This document shows, one piece after another, positions 54,826-64,000 of a stretch of DNA of 64,000 nt. Position 1 is the stretch's first letter; every line of letters starts with the position of its first letter. The stretch spans positions 186,001 through 250,000 of the forward strand of contig NZ_JAMJFL010000011.1 of assembly GCF_023544665.1 (NCBI RefSeq), written 5' to 3'. The notes beneath the pieces were generated by a model. That model saw only the letters and a list, made by a program, of their open reading frames with translations, did not search any database and was not told the origin of the DNA. The position numbers and the translations under genes are program-made. The DNA comes from Streptomyces sp. YS415. Its GTDB lineage: Bacteria > Actinomycetota > Actinomycetes > Streptomycetales > Streptomycetaceae.

Positions 54826-55677
54826 TCAGCCGAGGCGGACCCGGGCCAGCTGCCGCGACTGGGCCACCAGGCGGTCCGCGCTGTCCCACACCTCCGCGTC
54901 CTCCTCCAGGAAGCCGCCCGCGAGGTTGCGCGTCGTGATCGAGACCCGCAGCGGACCCGGGGCCGGGCGGCAGCGGACGTGGACCGTCAGTTCCACTGTC
55001 GGGACCCAGCCCTTGATGCCGAGTTCGAAGGCGGTCGGCGGCAGCGCGTCCACCGCCAGCAGCAGGGACAGGGGGTCCGCGTCGCGGCCGTCGGCCAGGC
55101 CGAACCAGGCGCGCATCTCGCCCTTGCCGGAGGGGGCGCCGAGGGCCCAGCCCAGGGTGGCGGGGTCCAGCTTGATCATCAGGCGGTCGGCGATGGCCGA
55201 GCTGCCGGGGACCGGGGCGGGGCTGTCCTGGGGGCCGAAGCACTGGTCCATCGGCGGGATCGCGGGCGGCTTCGCCGTCGTACGGACGTCGTCCGGGAGG
55301 GCGTCCAGGTCACCGTAGGAGGCGAGGACGCGGATGCGCTCGACCTCGCGGCCCTGGTCGTCGTACTGGAAGAGCGAGGCCTGGCCGGTCGACAGGGTGC
55401 GGCCGGTGCGGACCACCGAGGTGCGGACGACGGCCGGGCCGGGCTGGGACGCGGTCAGGTAGTGCGCCGAGACGGTGAACGGGTCGGCGTGCGGCAGGGC
55501 GTCGGAGAGCGCGCGGCCGAGGACGGCCAGCAGATAGCCGCCGTTGACGGCGCTGATGATGGTCCAGCCGGCGGACAGGTCGATGTCGTAGACGCCGGGC
55601 TCCCGCCGGGTGAGCGCGGTGTCGCGGTCGAACTCGCTGTCGCCGATCGTGGCCTGCGTGGACGCTGCTTCTGGCAT
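54826..55677 (-). CDS. Thioesterase-like (double hot-dog, TesB-type) protein
   Basis: A 283-residue protein. MPEAASTQATIGDSEFDRDTAL start, GWTIISAVNGGYLLAVLGRAL, FTVSAHYLTASQPGPA, and C-terminal PTVELTVHVRCRPAPGPL match the acyl-CoA thioesterase-like double hot-dog family (PF13622). Substrate acyl-CoA unknown. ATG at 55677 is chosen because longer frames are arginine/proline-rich and lack similarity. Confidence 0.78.
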   Translation of the reverse strand: MPEAASTQATIGDSEFDRDTALTRREPGVYDIDLSAGWTIISAVNGGYLLAVLGRALSDALPHADPFTVSAHYLTASQPGPAVVRTSVVRTGRTLSTGQASLFQYDDQGREVERIRVLASYGDLDALPDDVRTTAKPPAIPPMDQCFGPQDSPAPVPGSSAIADRLMIKLDPATLGWALGAPSGKGEMRAWFGLADGRDADPLSLLLAVDALPPTAFELGIKGWVPTVELTVHVRCRPAPGPLRVSITTRNLAGGFLEEDAEVWDSADRLVAQSRQLARVRLG

Positions 55678-55745
55678 GGGTGAACGGTACAACAGGTGAC
55701 TACTAAGCGGTAGCTTTCCTCTGGGTTCGAGGCACCTCCCGGCGC

Positions 55746-56402
55746 CTATTCCTCCCGTACCGTCGAGCGCCGGTTCCAGGCGCGCGGGGCCCGCCAGTGG
55801 TAGCGCATGGCGAGCAGCCGCAGGACGAAGGCGGTGACGGCCGCGAGCCCGCTGGTGACGGGGCCGAGGGCGTCGTAGCGGATGCACAGGGCGACCATCG
55901 TGGCGCCGACCATCGCCGGCACCGCGTAGAGGTCGCGGTCCCAGCGCAGCAAGGAGGGGACCTCGTTGGCGAGCACGTCACGCAGGACGCCGCCGCCGAC
56001 CGCGGTGGCCAGGCCGAGGGCGGCGGAGGCGGTGAGGTTGAGGCCGTGGTCGTACGCCTTCGTCGTGCCGGTGACGCAGAACAGGCCGAGGCCCGCCGCG
56101 TCGAAGACGTTCACGCCGGACTGGATGCGCTCCACGTGCGGGTGCAGGAAGACCACCAGGAGGGCGGCGAGCAGGGGTGTCAGGAAGTACCCCAGGTCGG
56201 TGAAGGCGGCGGGCGGCACGGCACCGATGACCAGGTCCCGGAAGAGCCCCCCGCCCAGCGCGGTGACCTCGGCGAGGACGGCGATGCCGAAGACGTCGAA
56301 GTTCTTGCGGACCGCCAGCAGGGCACCCGAGATGGCAAAGACGAAGATGCCGATCAGGTCGAGCGTGTGCTGGACGGACGGGGTGAAGAGTTGCTGGAGC
56401 AC
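55746..56402 (-). CDS. TRIC-type cation channel (UPF0126)
   Basis: About 218 residues with about seven TM segments in two homologous halves. Each half has the family signature: ALGGGLFRDLVIG and AVGGGVLRDVLANEVP. Trimeric intracellular cation channel family; potassium conductance is known for prokaryotic members. GTG at 56402 (VLQQLFTPSVQHTLD) is preferred, since the longer ATG at 56441 lies in the loop of the upstream operon's terminator. Confidence 0.82.
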   Translation of the reverse strand: MLQQLFTPSVQHTLDLIGIFVFAISGALLAVRKNFDVFGIAVLAEVTALGGGLFRDLVIGAVPPAAFTDLGYFLTPLLAALLVVFLHPHVERIQSGVNVFDAAGLGLFCVTGTTKAYDHGLNLTASAALGLATAVGGGVLRDVLANEVPSLLRWDRDLYAVPAMVGATMVALCIRYDALGPVTSGLAAVTAFVLRLLAMRYHWRAPRAWNRRSTVREE

Positions 56403-56426
56403 CCTGCCATTCTTACCCGACAACGA

Positions 56427-56455
56427 GCCCCCGCCTTTCATTGCAAGGCGGGGGC
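56427..56455 (-). terminator. Terminator of the oligopeptide ABC operon
   Basis: GCCCCCGCCTT - 7-nt loop - AAGGCGGGGGC: a perfect 11-bp stem 20 nt past the last ABC gene, with only two T downstream. Confidence 0.85.
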
Positions 56456-56474
56456 CGCGGTCGGGCTTCTGGTA

Positions 56475-57751
<1,277 letters not shown>

Positions 57752-57755
<4 letters not shown>

Positions 57756-58849
57756 AGCTTCGGCGCAATCTCTTCGGTCCAGATCCGCGTGCGGTCCTCG
57801 GGAGAGAGGTGGCAGGCGGAGAAGTGTCCGGTGCCGACCTGCGTCAGCTCGGGGCGCACGGTGCGGGTGACATCGCCCTTGGGGACGTCCGCGTACGGGC
57901 AGCGGGGGTGGAACGCGCAGCCCGAGGGGACGTTGATGAGGCTCGGCGGCTGGCCCTTGACCGGGATGAGCCGGTCGGAGGTCTCGCGGTCGATGCGGGG
58001 CATCGAGCCGAGCAGACCCCAGGTGTACGGGTGCTGCGGCCGCTCGAAGATGTCGTCGACCGGACCGCGCTCCACACACCGGCCGCCGTACATCACCAGC
58101 ACGTCGTCCGCGATCTCGGCGACCACACCGAGGTCGTGGGTGATGAGGACGACCGCCGAGCCGAACTCCTTCTGCAGATCCCGGATCAGGTCGAGGATCT
58201 GCGCCTGGACGGTGACGTCCAGGGCGGTGGTCGGCTCGTCCGCGATGAGCAGCTCGGGGTTGTTCACCAGCGCCATGGCGATCATCGCGCGCTGGCGCAT
58301 ACCGCCGGAGAACTCGTGCGGGTAGCCGTCGACGCGCTTGGCGGGCTCGGGGATGCCGACCCGGTCGAGCATCTCGATGGCCCGGTTGCGCGCGACCTTC
58401 TTGCTGACGTCGTGGTGGACGCGGTACGCCTCCACGATCTGGTTGCCGATCGTGTAGTACGGGTGCATCGCGGACAGCGGGTCCTGGAAGATCATCGCCA
58501 TCTCGCGGCCGCGCAGCCGGCGCACCTCGTCCGGGTCGGCGGAGATCAGTTCCTTGCCGTCCAGCCAGATCTCGCCGGACATCTTGACGTTCTTGCCGCG
58601 CGCGCCGAGGCGGTGCAGGCCCATGATCGCCAGCGAGGTGACCGACTTGCCCGAGCCGGACTCGCCGACGATGGAGAGGGTCTTGCCCTTTTCCACCTTG
58701 AAGCTGACTCCGTCGACGGACTTGACCATGCCGTCGTCGGTCGGGAAGTGCACCTTGAGGTCACGGACTTCGAGGAACGCGGTGGGCGTGTCGGACGAGC
58801 CCTTGACGGGCTCCCCCACTGCGGCACCGGTCTTGGAAAGTTCGGTCAC
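57752..58849 (-). CDS. Oligopeptide ABC transporter ATPase (OppD-like)
   Basis: A 365-residue ATPase. Walker A GESGSGKSV near 58, FQDPLSAMHPYYTIG, SGGMRQRAMIAMAL signature and LLIADEPTTALD Walker B, then the oligopeptide C-domain with cysteine-rich FHPRCPYADVPKG. Overlaps the permease stop by ATGA and the OppF start by GTGA, so tight translational coupling. Confidence 0.95.
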
Positions 58850-59853
58850 GAGAGCCTCACCCGCGGGTCGGCGGCGGCGTACAACAGGTCCACCAGGAAG
58901 TTTGCGATCACGACGAAGAATGCGGCGAGCAGGGTGACGCCGAGGATCGGGGGCAGGTCGTTGTCCCGGATGGACTGCACCGCGTACTCACCGATGCCGT
59001 GCAGGGAGAAGACCGTCTCGGTGATCACGGCGCCACCGAGCAGCAGCCCGAGGTCCATGCCGAAGACGGTGATGATCGGGGTCAGCGCGGCCCGCAGCCC
59101 GTGCTTGACCACGACCTTCCGCTCGCGCAGGCCCTTGGCGCGCGCGGTGCGGATGAAGTCCTCGTTCATCGTCTCCAGCATGCCGGAGCGGGTGAGCCGG
59201 GCATAGATGGCCGAGTACAGCAGGGCGAGCGAACACCACGCCGGGAAGAGGGTGTTGGCCCACTGCGAGGGGTTCTCGGTGAAGGGGACGTATTCGCGGC
59301 CGAAGATCGGCCACTGGAAGGCGAAGAGGAACAGTGCGAGCTGGCCCGTGAAGAACATGGGCAGCGAGACACCGGCGAGGGCGATGCCCATGAACGTCCG
59401 GTCGGCGAACGACCGCGGCTTGAGCGCGGAAATCACACCGGCCGTGACGCCGCCCAGCAGCCACATGACGGCGGCACCGGCGGCCAGCGACAGCGTCACC
59501 GGCAGACGGTCGGTGAGCTGCGGCCAGACCTCGACGTGGGTCTTGAAGGAGTAGCCGAAGCAGGGGGCGTTGCACTGCGCCGTGGTGGGGCCGAGGTCAT
59601 AGGTGGCGCCGGAGACGATCCCCTTGATGAAGTCCCAGTACTGGACGTACACGGGCTGGTCGAGACCGAGGTTCTGCTTGACCGCTGCGATGTCGGCCTT
59701 CGAGGGGCTCTTCCCGATGTACTGCTGGGCCAGCTGGTCGGCCGTCTGGCCGGCGAGCCGGGGCAGCAGGAAGAAGATCGCGAAGGTGACCGCGGTGACG
59801 ACCAGCAGCAGGATCACCGCTGCGATCATCCGGCGGAGAATGTACGAGATCAC
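58846..59853 (-). CDS. Oligopeptide ABC transporter permease (OppB-like)
   Basis: A 335-residue permease with six TM segments. MISYILRRMIAAVILLLVVT start, the large periplasmic loop around 35-100, and the EAA loop EDFIRTARAKGLRERKVVVKHGLR that docks onto the ATPase. Separated from the binding-protein gene by 69 bp with a strong stem-loop. Confidence 0.94.
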   Translation of the reverse strand: MISYILRRMIAAVILLLVVTAVTFAIFFLLPRLAGQTADQLAQQYIGKSPSKADIAAVKQNLGLDQPVYVQYWDFIKGIVSGATYDLGPTTAQCNAPCFGYSFKTHVEVWPQLTDRLPVTLSLAAGAAVMWLLGGVTAGVISALKPRSFADRTFMGIALAGVSLPMFFTGQLALFLFAFQWPIFGREYVPFTENPSQWANTLFPAWCSLALLYSAIYARLTRSGMLETMNEDFIRTARAKGLRERKVVVKHGLRAALTPIITVFGMDLGLLLGGAVITETVFSLHGIGEYAVQSIRDNDLPPILGVTLLAAFFVVIANFLVDLLYAAADPRVRLS

Positions 59854-59865
59854 GGGGATCGGCGC

Positions 59866-59899
59866 TGATGCCCGCGGGCCGCTGAGCCCGCGGGCATCA
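59866..59899 (-). terminator. Perfect 14-bp stem-loop between binding protein and permease genes
   Basis: TGATGCCCGCGGGC - 6-nt loop - GCCCGCGGGCATCA. Starts 24 nt after the binding-protein stop and ends 13 nt before the OppB start. No T tract. Such intraoperonic hairpins stabilise or partially terminate upstream mRNA and raise binding-protein levels. Confidence 0.7.
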
Positions 59900-59922
59900 A
59901 TGCCTTCACCTGCCTTCCGGGG

Positions 59923-61680
59923 CTACTTCTTGGTCGTGCCGATGTTGAGGTAGTCGTACTGACCGCTGAAGGCCGCCGTCGAGACCAGGTTGGTGAAGTT
60001 GGCGGGGCGGTACAGCAGGACCTTGAAGTAGGTCAGCGGAACGAGGGCCGCCTCCTCCATCGTCTTCTTGTCGATCTCGGCGTAGAGGCTGTTGCGCTCG
60101 GCCTCGTCCTCGGTCGCGATCGCCTTCTCGAGCATCGAGTTGATGTCCGCGTTGTCGAGCTGCGACAGGTTGGTGTTGCCGGACTCGCCGATCGCGTCAC
60201 CGTGCAGGATCTGCTGCTCGAAGCCGTAGCCGGAGGGCCAGTCGGCACCCCACTGCATCATGTGCAGGCCGATGTTCTGCTTCTTGTTGAACGTCGGCAC
60301 ACCCGCGGCGTCGGTGAAGTACTTGCCCGACGGGAACTGCTTCAGGCTGGCGTCGATGCCGACCTTCTTCAGCGAGTCGATGATCGCGGTGGCCGAGTCG
60401 ATCTCCGCCGGGCGGTCGCTGCGCGCCGAGATGTTGGTCTTGATCGTCGTCTTGCCGCAGGCCTTGAGCTGCTCCTTGGCCTTGGCGACGTCACCCTTGT
60501 TGTCCGGGGTGGCGTACAGGTCGGACTTCTCGTAGCCCGGGATGTCCGGCGGCAGGACGGTGGTGGCGATGTCACCGCGGATCGGGCCGCCGAGGGCGGT
60601 CTGCACCGAGACCTTGTCGACCGCGAACTGCACGGCCTTGCGGCACTCGACCTTGTCGAACGGCGCGAGCTTGGTGTTGATCGCCATGTAGACGAGACGG
60701 CCACCGAAGGTGTTGTCGGTGCTGGCCTTCAGGTCCGAGGAGTTGACGACCTTCGCCTGCGTCGCGGCCTGGACACCCGTACCACCGAGGTCGATGGCCT
60801 TGCCGGCCATGACGTCCTGGTCGATCGTCTCGGCGTTGACCTTCAGCTTGACGACGATCTTGTCCGGGTACTGCTTGCGCAGCGGGTCGGTCTTGGCGTC
60901 CCAGTTCTCGTTGCGGACGAGGACGACCTCCTTGCCCTCCTGGTAGCTCTCGAACTTGTAAGAGCCGGAGGACACGATGTTCTTGACGTAGTCGACACCC
61001 TTGTCCTTCGCCTTCGGCACCGGGGCCGTCTGCGGGGTGGCGACCAGGTAGTCGAACTCCTGGAAGGCGCGGTTGAGCTTGAAGACGATCGTGGTGTCGT
61101 CCGGCGTCTCGATGGAGGAGAGGCCCTTGTCGCTCTTGTCCTTGTACGGGCCCTTGTACTTCTCGCCGCCCTCGAGGAACTGCTGGAAGTAGTTGGGGCC
61201 GAGGGAGAGCACGTCACGCGCGAAGTTCGAGCGCTCCACCGCGTACTTGACGTCCTTGGACGTGATCGGCGTGCCGTCCTCGTACTTGAGGCCCTCACGC
61301 AGCTTGTACGTCCAGGTCTTGCCGCCGTCGCTGGGCTCACCCGGAGCCGACGCGAGGTCGGGGACCAGCTCGTTGCCGGCCTCGCCGGCCGCGGGCTTGA
61401 ACGTCATCAGCGGGCGGGCGTACAGCCGGCTGAGGTTGTACATGTACGCGTAGTACGTGTTGCCCGGGTCGAAGGAGTCCGGCACGTCCGAGTACTCGTA
61501 CGTGACCGTGCCCCCCTTCGCGTCGGAGGCGTTGACGACACCCTTGGTCGCGGCGTCGGCGCCGGCCGACTTGTTGTTGCCGTCGCCATTGTCGTTGTTG
61601 TCATCGGCCTTGCTGCAACCCGAAAGCACCAGGCTCACAGTGCCGATAGCCGCGATTGCGGCCAGCGCTGACCTTCGCAT
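59923..61680 (-). CDS. Oligopeptide ABC transporter substrate-binding lipoprotein (OppA-like)
   Basis: A 585-residue solute-binding protein family 5 lipoprotein. Lipobox LSGC (Cys22), then an Asp/Asn/Gly-rich linker to about 50 and the SBP_bac_5 domain (TFKPAAGEAGNELVPDLASAPG, WTYKLREGLKYEDGTPITSKDV, LTYFKVLLYRPANFTNL end). ATG at 61680; GGAGGGG lies 12 nt upstream. Binds peptides at the membrane surface. Confidence 0.94.
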   Translation of the reverse strand: MRRSALAAIAAIGTVSLVLSGCSKADDNNDNGDGNNKSAGADAATKGVVNASDAKGGTVTYEYSDVPDSFDPGNTYYAYMYNLSRLYARPLMTFKPAAGEAGNELVPDLASAPGEPSDGGKTWTYKLREGLKYEDGTPITSKDVKYAVERSNFARDVLSLGPNYFQQFLEGGEKYKGPYKDKSDKGLSSIETPDDTTIVFKLNRAFQEFDYLVATPQTAPVPKAKDKGVDYVKNIVSSGSYKFESYQEGKEVVLVRNENWDAKTDPLRKQYPDKIVVKLKVNAETIDQDVMAGKAIDLGGTGVQAATQAKVVNSSDLKASTDNTFGGRLVYMAINTKLAPFDKVECRKAVQFAVDKVSVQTALGGPIRGDIATTVLPPDIPGYEKSDLYATPDNKGDVAKAKEQLKACGKTTIKTNISARSDRPAEIDSATAIIDSLKKVGIDASLKQFPSGKYFTDAAGVPTFNKKQNIGLHMMQWGADWPSGYGFEQQILHGDAIGESGNTNLSQLDNADINSMLEKAIATEDEAERNSLYAEIDKKTMEEAALVPLTYFKVLLYRPANFTNLVSTAAFSGQYDYLNIGTTKK

Positions 61681-61738
61681 GATGGTCTGCTTCCCCTCCA
61701 TAGGTGGAAACTTGATGGGCTCTCGACGCGGCCGCATG

Positions 61739-62734
61739 TCAGCGGCTGCGCGGGTCGAGAGCGTCACGGAGTCCGTCGCCGAGCAGGTTGAACGCCAGGA
61801 CGGTGACGAAGATGGCGAGGCCCGGCACGATCATGAACTGCGGGTCGACCTCGTAGAAGTCGACCGCCTGGTTGAGCATGCCGCCCCACGACGCCTGCGG
61901 GGGCTGGATGCCGACGCCGAGGAAGCTCAGACTGGCCTCGAAAAGGATGTTCGTCGGGATCAGCAGCGTCGAGTAGACGATGATCGGGCCGACCAGGTTC
62001 GGGAGCAGTTCCCGGAAGAGGATGTACGGGCCCTTGGCGCCCATGCCCCGGGAGGCGTCGACGAACTCACGCTCCCTCAGGGCCAGGGTCTGGCCGCGGA
62101 CGATACGGCCCAGGTACGGCCAGTTGAAGAAGCCGATGATGAAGATCAGCACGGTGATGTGCAGCGGCAGGCCTTCCAGGCCGAAGGCACCGCCCTGCAG
62201 CGTCGCCGAGATGGCGATGGCGAAGAGCAGCAGCGGGAAGGCGAGGAAGGTGTCCATCAGGCGGCTGATGATCGCGTCCACGCGCCCGCCGTAGTAGCCG
62301 GCGATCACACCGAGGACCGTGCCGATGGTGTTCGACAGGATGGTGGCCCCGAACGCGACGACCAGGGACACCCAGGAGCCCTCCAGGATGCGGGTGGCGA
62401 TGTCCCGGCCGAACTTGGGCTCGACGCCCAGCGGGTGGTCCATGCTCATCCCGCCGAAGTCCCCTGTGGGCAGCGAGGTGTTGGGGTCGATCAGGTCCTG
62501 GTTGAAGGCGTTGGGGTCGAGACCGAGGAGAGCCTGGATGGGCCGGGACAGCACGGCGAGCAGCACCAGCAGGATGACGACGATGCCGCCGGTGACGGCG
62601 AGCTTGTCCTTCTTGAACCGGGTCCAGGCGATCTGCCCAAGGGAACGGCCCTCGATCTGCCCCTTGTCGGCACCGCTGAGGACAGCTTCCGGCTGTGCCT
62701 CGGCTGCCTTAGTGGTCTCGATCGGTGCGGTCAC
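61739..62734 (-). CDS. Oligopeptide ABC transporter permease (OppC-like)
   Basis: A 331-residue permease. N-terminal cytoplasmic extension (VTAPIETTKAAEAQPEAVLSG) and OppC_N hydrophobic segment, then six TM segments in all with the EAA loop REFVDASRGMGAKGPYILFREL. GTG at 62734 has GAGAGGGG upstream. First gene of the transporter operon; the order C-A-B-D-F differs from classical oppABCDF. Confidence 0.93.
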   Translation of the reverse strand: MTAPIETTKAAEAQPEAVLSGADKGQIEGRSLGQIAWTRFKKDKLAVTGGIVVILLVLLAVLSRPIQALLGLDPNAFNQDLIDPNTSLPTGDFGGMSMDHPLGVEPKFGRDIATRILEGSWVSLVVAFGATILSNTIGTVLGVIAGYYGGRVDAIISRLMDTFLAFPLLLFAIAISATLQGGAFGLEGLPLHITVLIFIIGFFNWPYLGRIVRGQTLALREREFVDASRGMGAKGPYILFRELLPNLVGPIIVYSTLLIPTNILFEASLSFLGVGIQPPQASWGGMLNQAVDFYEVDPQFMIVPGLAIFVTVLAFNLLGDGLRDALDPRSR

Positions 62735-63056
62735 AGTGACCCGACCCCTCTCGCCGGTGGTGACCGGCCTACGCCCGCCGTGGATTACGGCTTTGTCGAC
62801 TTGCACTCGATCACAGGATCGACCGATCCCATGTCTGTCTCGGGAGTCTTCAGCGTCGTCACGATCACCCGCCAGGCCTGACGGCGAAAGTATGCGCAAC
62901 CGTGATGATCCACTGGGGAATCCGTTATCCGAACAGCAGATAACGCAGGCCGTACGGGCGGGAGTTATCTCATATCGGTCAAACCGCCACATTCAGCGCC
63001 ATCTACGCGCGAAGAAAAGTGGGGGACACGTGAACGGCTGACGGTCCGTCACGAAA
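62735..63056 (-). promoter_or_regulatory. Upstream region of the ABC operon with inverted repeats
   Basis: The 322-bp gap holds no gene I can support. GTTATC-N9-GATAAC (62924-62944) and a further GTTATC at 62964 form a candidate operator or promoter element. GGATCG-AC-CGATCC (62816-62829) is a 14-bp palindrome nearer the operon. The AT-rich stretch around 62920-63020 stands out from its surroundings. Confidence 0.5.
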
Positions 63057-63845
63057 TCAGTAACCGCCCTGTACCGGTGGGTAACCGTATCCGGCGGCCG
63101 GTGCCTGCGCCGCGTGGGCCTCACGGTCGTAGAACGGGCGGGCGTTCGCCCGCATCCACATCGCGACCGGGTCGTACTCGTCGGACATCGCCACCGTGGA
63201 GACCGGCAGCCCGTCCGGGACCGCGCCGATGGACTGCTGCATCATCGCGCGCACCGAGTCCACGGCGGGCGGGCTGGTGTCGTACACGTCCAGGCCGATG
63301 GCGAGGTACGGCGCCCCGAGCGCCGGCTGCACCCAGGCGCGGCGCAGCGCGCGGACGGCCGGGGTGCGGTGGGCGTTCTGCGCGAGCAGGGCGTAGAAGT
63401 GCGGGATCTCGATGCCGGGTTCGGAGAGCCGCAGCGGCCCCGCCGGCTGGCGCTCCAGGCCGGTGGCGATCCGGCGCAGGTCGAGCCACGGAATGCCGAC
63501 GCCGCCGCCCCGGGCGTGCGGGTTCAGCCAGAGGCCGAAGTGGTCGGGGTACAGCGTGCGGGCCACGTCGACTCCGTCGACGACCTCGTAACTGCGGTTC
63601 CAGCCGCTGGCCGAGAGCTCCTGGGCGGAGGTGACGCAGGGGGCGTAGCCGTAGCCGTCGACCTCCATGTTCCCGTACTGGGCGTCCGGGGAGCCGGCCT
63701 GGCCGTGCCACAGCAGCATCCAGATCTGGCCGGAGTTCGGGGTCGCGAGCGCGCGCAGCAGTGCCTCGTAGGCGTCGTAACGCCCGGGCGTGACCTGGCG
63801 CAGCATGTGCTCGACCTGCCCGGCCGCGATGCCGCTGGCGCTCAC
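63057..63845 (-). CDS. SseB-like protein (enhanced serine sensitivity family)
   Basis: About 262 residues. VSASGIAAGQVEHMLRQVTPG start, LLRALATPNSGQIWMLLWHG and the C-terminal GLDVYDTSPPAVDSVRAMMQQSIGAVP of the SseB_C domain, then WMRANARPFYDREAHAAQAPAAGYGYPP tail. GTG at 63845 has AAGGGG upstream; a longer frame begins inside the upstream gap. Function poorly known. A paralogue follows immediately upstream. Confidence 0.8.
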   Translation of the reverse strand: MSASGIAAGQVEHMLRQVTPGRYDAYEALLRALATPNSGQIWMLLWHGQAGSPDAQYGNMEVDGYGYAPCVTSAQELSASGWNRSYEVVDGVDVARTLYPDHFGLWLNPHARGGGVGIPWLDLRRIATGLERQPAGPLRLSEPGIEIPHFYALLAQNAHRTPAVRALRRAWVQPALGAPYLAIGLDVYDTSPPAVDSVRAMMQQSIGAVPDGLPVSTVAMSDEYDPVAMWMRANARPFYDREAHAAQAPAAGYGYPPVQGGY

Positions 63846-63940
63846 CTGTACCGCCCCTTCACCTTTTCTCCGACCGAGCCGTGGGCCTAGCTTAAGCCCG
63901 CCTACCGGGGAGGGACTTGCTGCGGTATCGCGTGGTGTCT

Positions 63941-64000
63941 TCACCGGCCCTGTGTGTAGAAGGGCCGCACTCGCTCCCGCATCCATATGGCCACCGGGTC
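63941..64000 (-). CDS. C-terminal end of a second SseB-like protein (cut by window edge)
   Basis: The last 19 codons, DPVAIWMRERVRPFYTQGR, align with DPVAMWMRANARPFYDREA of the neighbouring gene, so this is a tandem paralogue ending at 63941. Only the extreme C-terminus is visible. The 95-bp gap between the two suggests one operon. Confidence 0.75.
   Translation of the reverse strand, partial: DPVAIWMRERVRPFYTQGR

Noticed and set aside
56403..56441. ATG start of the TRIC channel gene
   Set aside because: It sits in the loop of a terminator and adds a segment unlike the family N-terminus.

Overview
The window is very GC-rich actinobacterial chromosome and almost certainly Streptomyces. The evidence is a split citramalate/ilv/leu/serA amino-acid region, a gatCAB-ligA-mnmA housekeeping block, two membrane GGDEF/EAL proteins, many TetR regulators, Tat and lipoprotein signals, GTG starts and GTGA stop/start overlaps. 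From memory, the gene order resembles the S. coelicolor core around SCO5529-SCO5476; no search could be run. I see no rRNA, tRNA, insertion sequence, prophage, CRISPR array or origin.

Region 1 (1-11,860). The 5' end of cimA (citramalate synthase) sits behind what looks like a ribosome-mediated attenuator: an Ile-Ile leader peptide, a pause hairpin and a U-tailed terminator. Next come a secreted beta-propeller protein and a leftward operon ureAB-ureC-aguA-tetR, with a divergent NCS1 permease. Two related palindromes lie in the shared promoter. The urease alpha subunit keeps its nickel ligands but has lost the flap cysteine, and no urease maturation genes are present. ilvE and leuB (branched-chain amino acids), a Tat-exported purple-acid-phosphatase-like lipoprotein and a 42-residue small protein follow.

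Region 2 (12,080-23,870). Proline catabolism (proline dehydrogenase plus P5C dehydrogenase) faces a PucR-type regulator across a perfect inverted repeat. A TetR/MFS efflux pair has three 13-bp direct repeats between its genes. Then come serA and the ilvB-ilvN-ilvC operon. The latter is preceded by a textbook leader peptide, MRTRILVLGKRVG, and a terminator, so ilv expression should respond to Ile/Leu/Val supply.

Region 3 (23,870-44,040). This holds a membrane PAS-GGDEF-degenerate-EAL protein, a D-2-hydroxyacid dehydrogenase, an aldo/keto reductase, a glucose/sorbosone-dehydrogenase-like lipoprotein and a large LAL/LuxR ATPase regulator. Several small proteins, a GNAT acetyltransferase and an MMPL exporter follow. 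The gatC-gatA-(79-aa protein)-gatB operon for Gln-tRNA/Asn-tRNA amidotransferase comes next. The block ends with a second GGDEF-EAL membrane protein, with both active sites intact, that resembles RmdB.

Region 4 (44,300-56,420). Housekeeping genes: ligA, a cobalamin-independent methionine synthase-like protein, an SDR, a LOG-family protein, DUF427, an alpha/beta hydrolase, mnmA, a secreted amidase, DUF1304, and a cysteine desulfurase that could feed mnmA. Small membrane proteins, a TetR with candidate operators, a thioesterase-like protein and a TRIC-type channel follow.

Region 5 (56,420-64,000). An oligopeptide/dipeptide ABC importer in the unusual order permease C - binding protein - permease B - ATPase D - ATPase F. 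It has a perfect 14-bp stem-loop right after the binding-protein gene and an 18-bp tandem repeat in the 3' end of ATPase F. Two tandem SseB-like genes follow, the second cut by the window edge.
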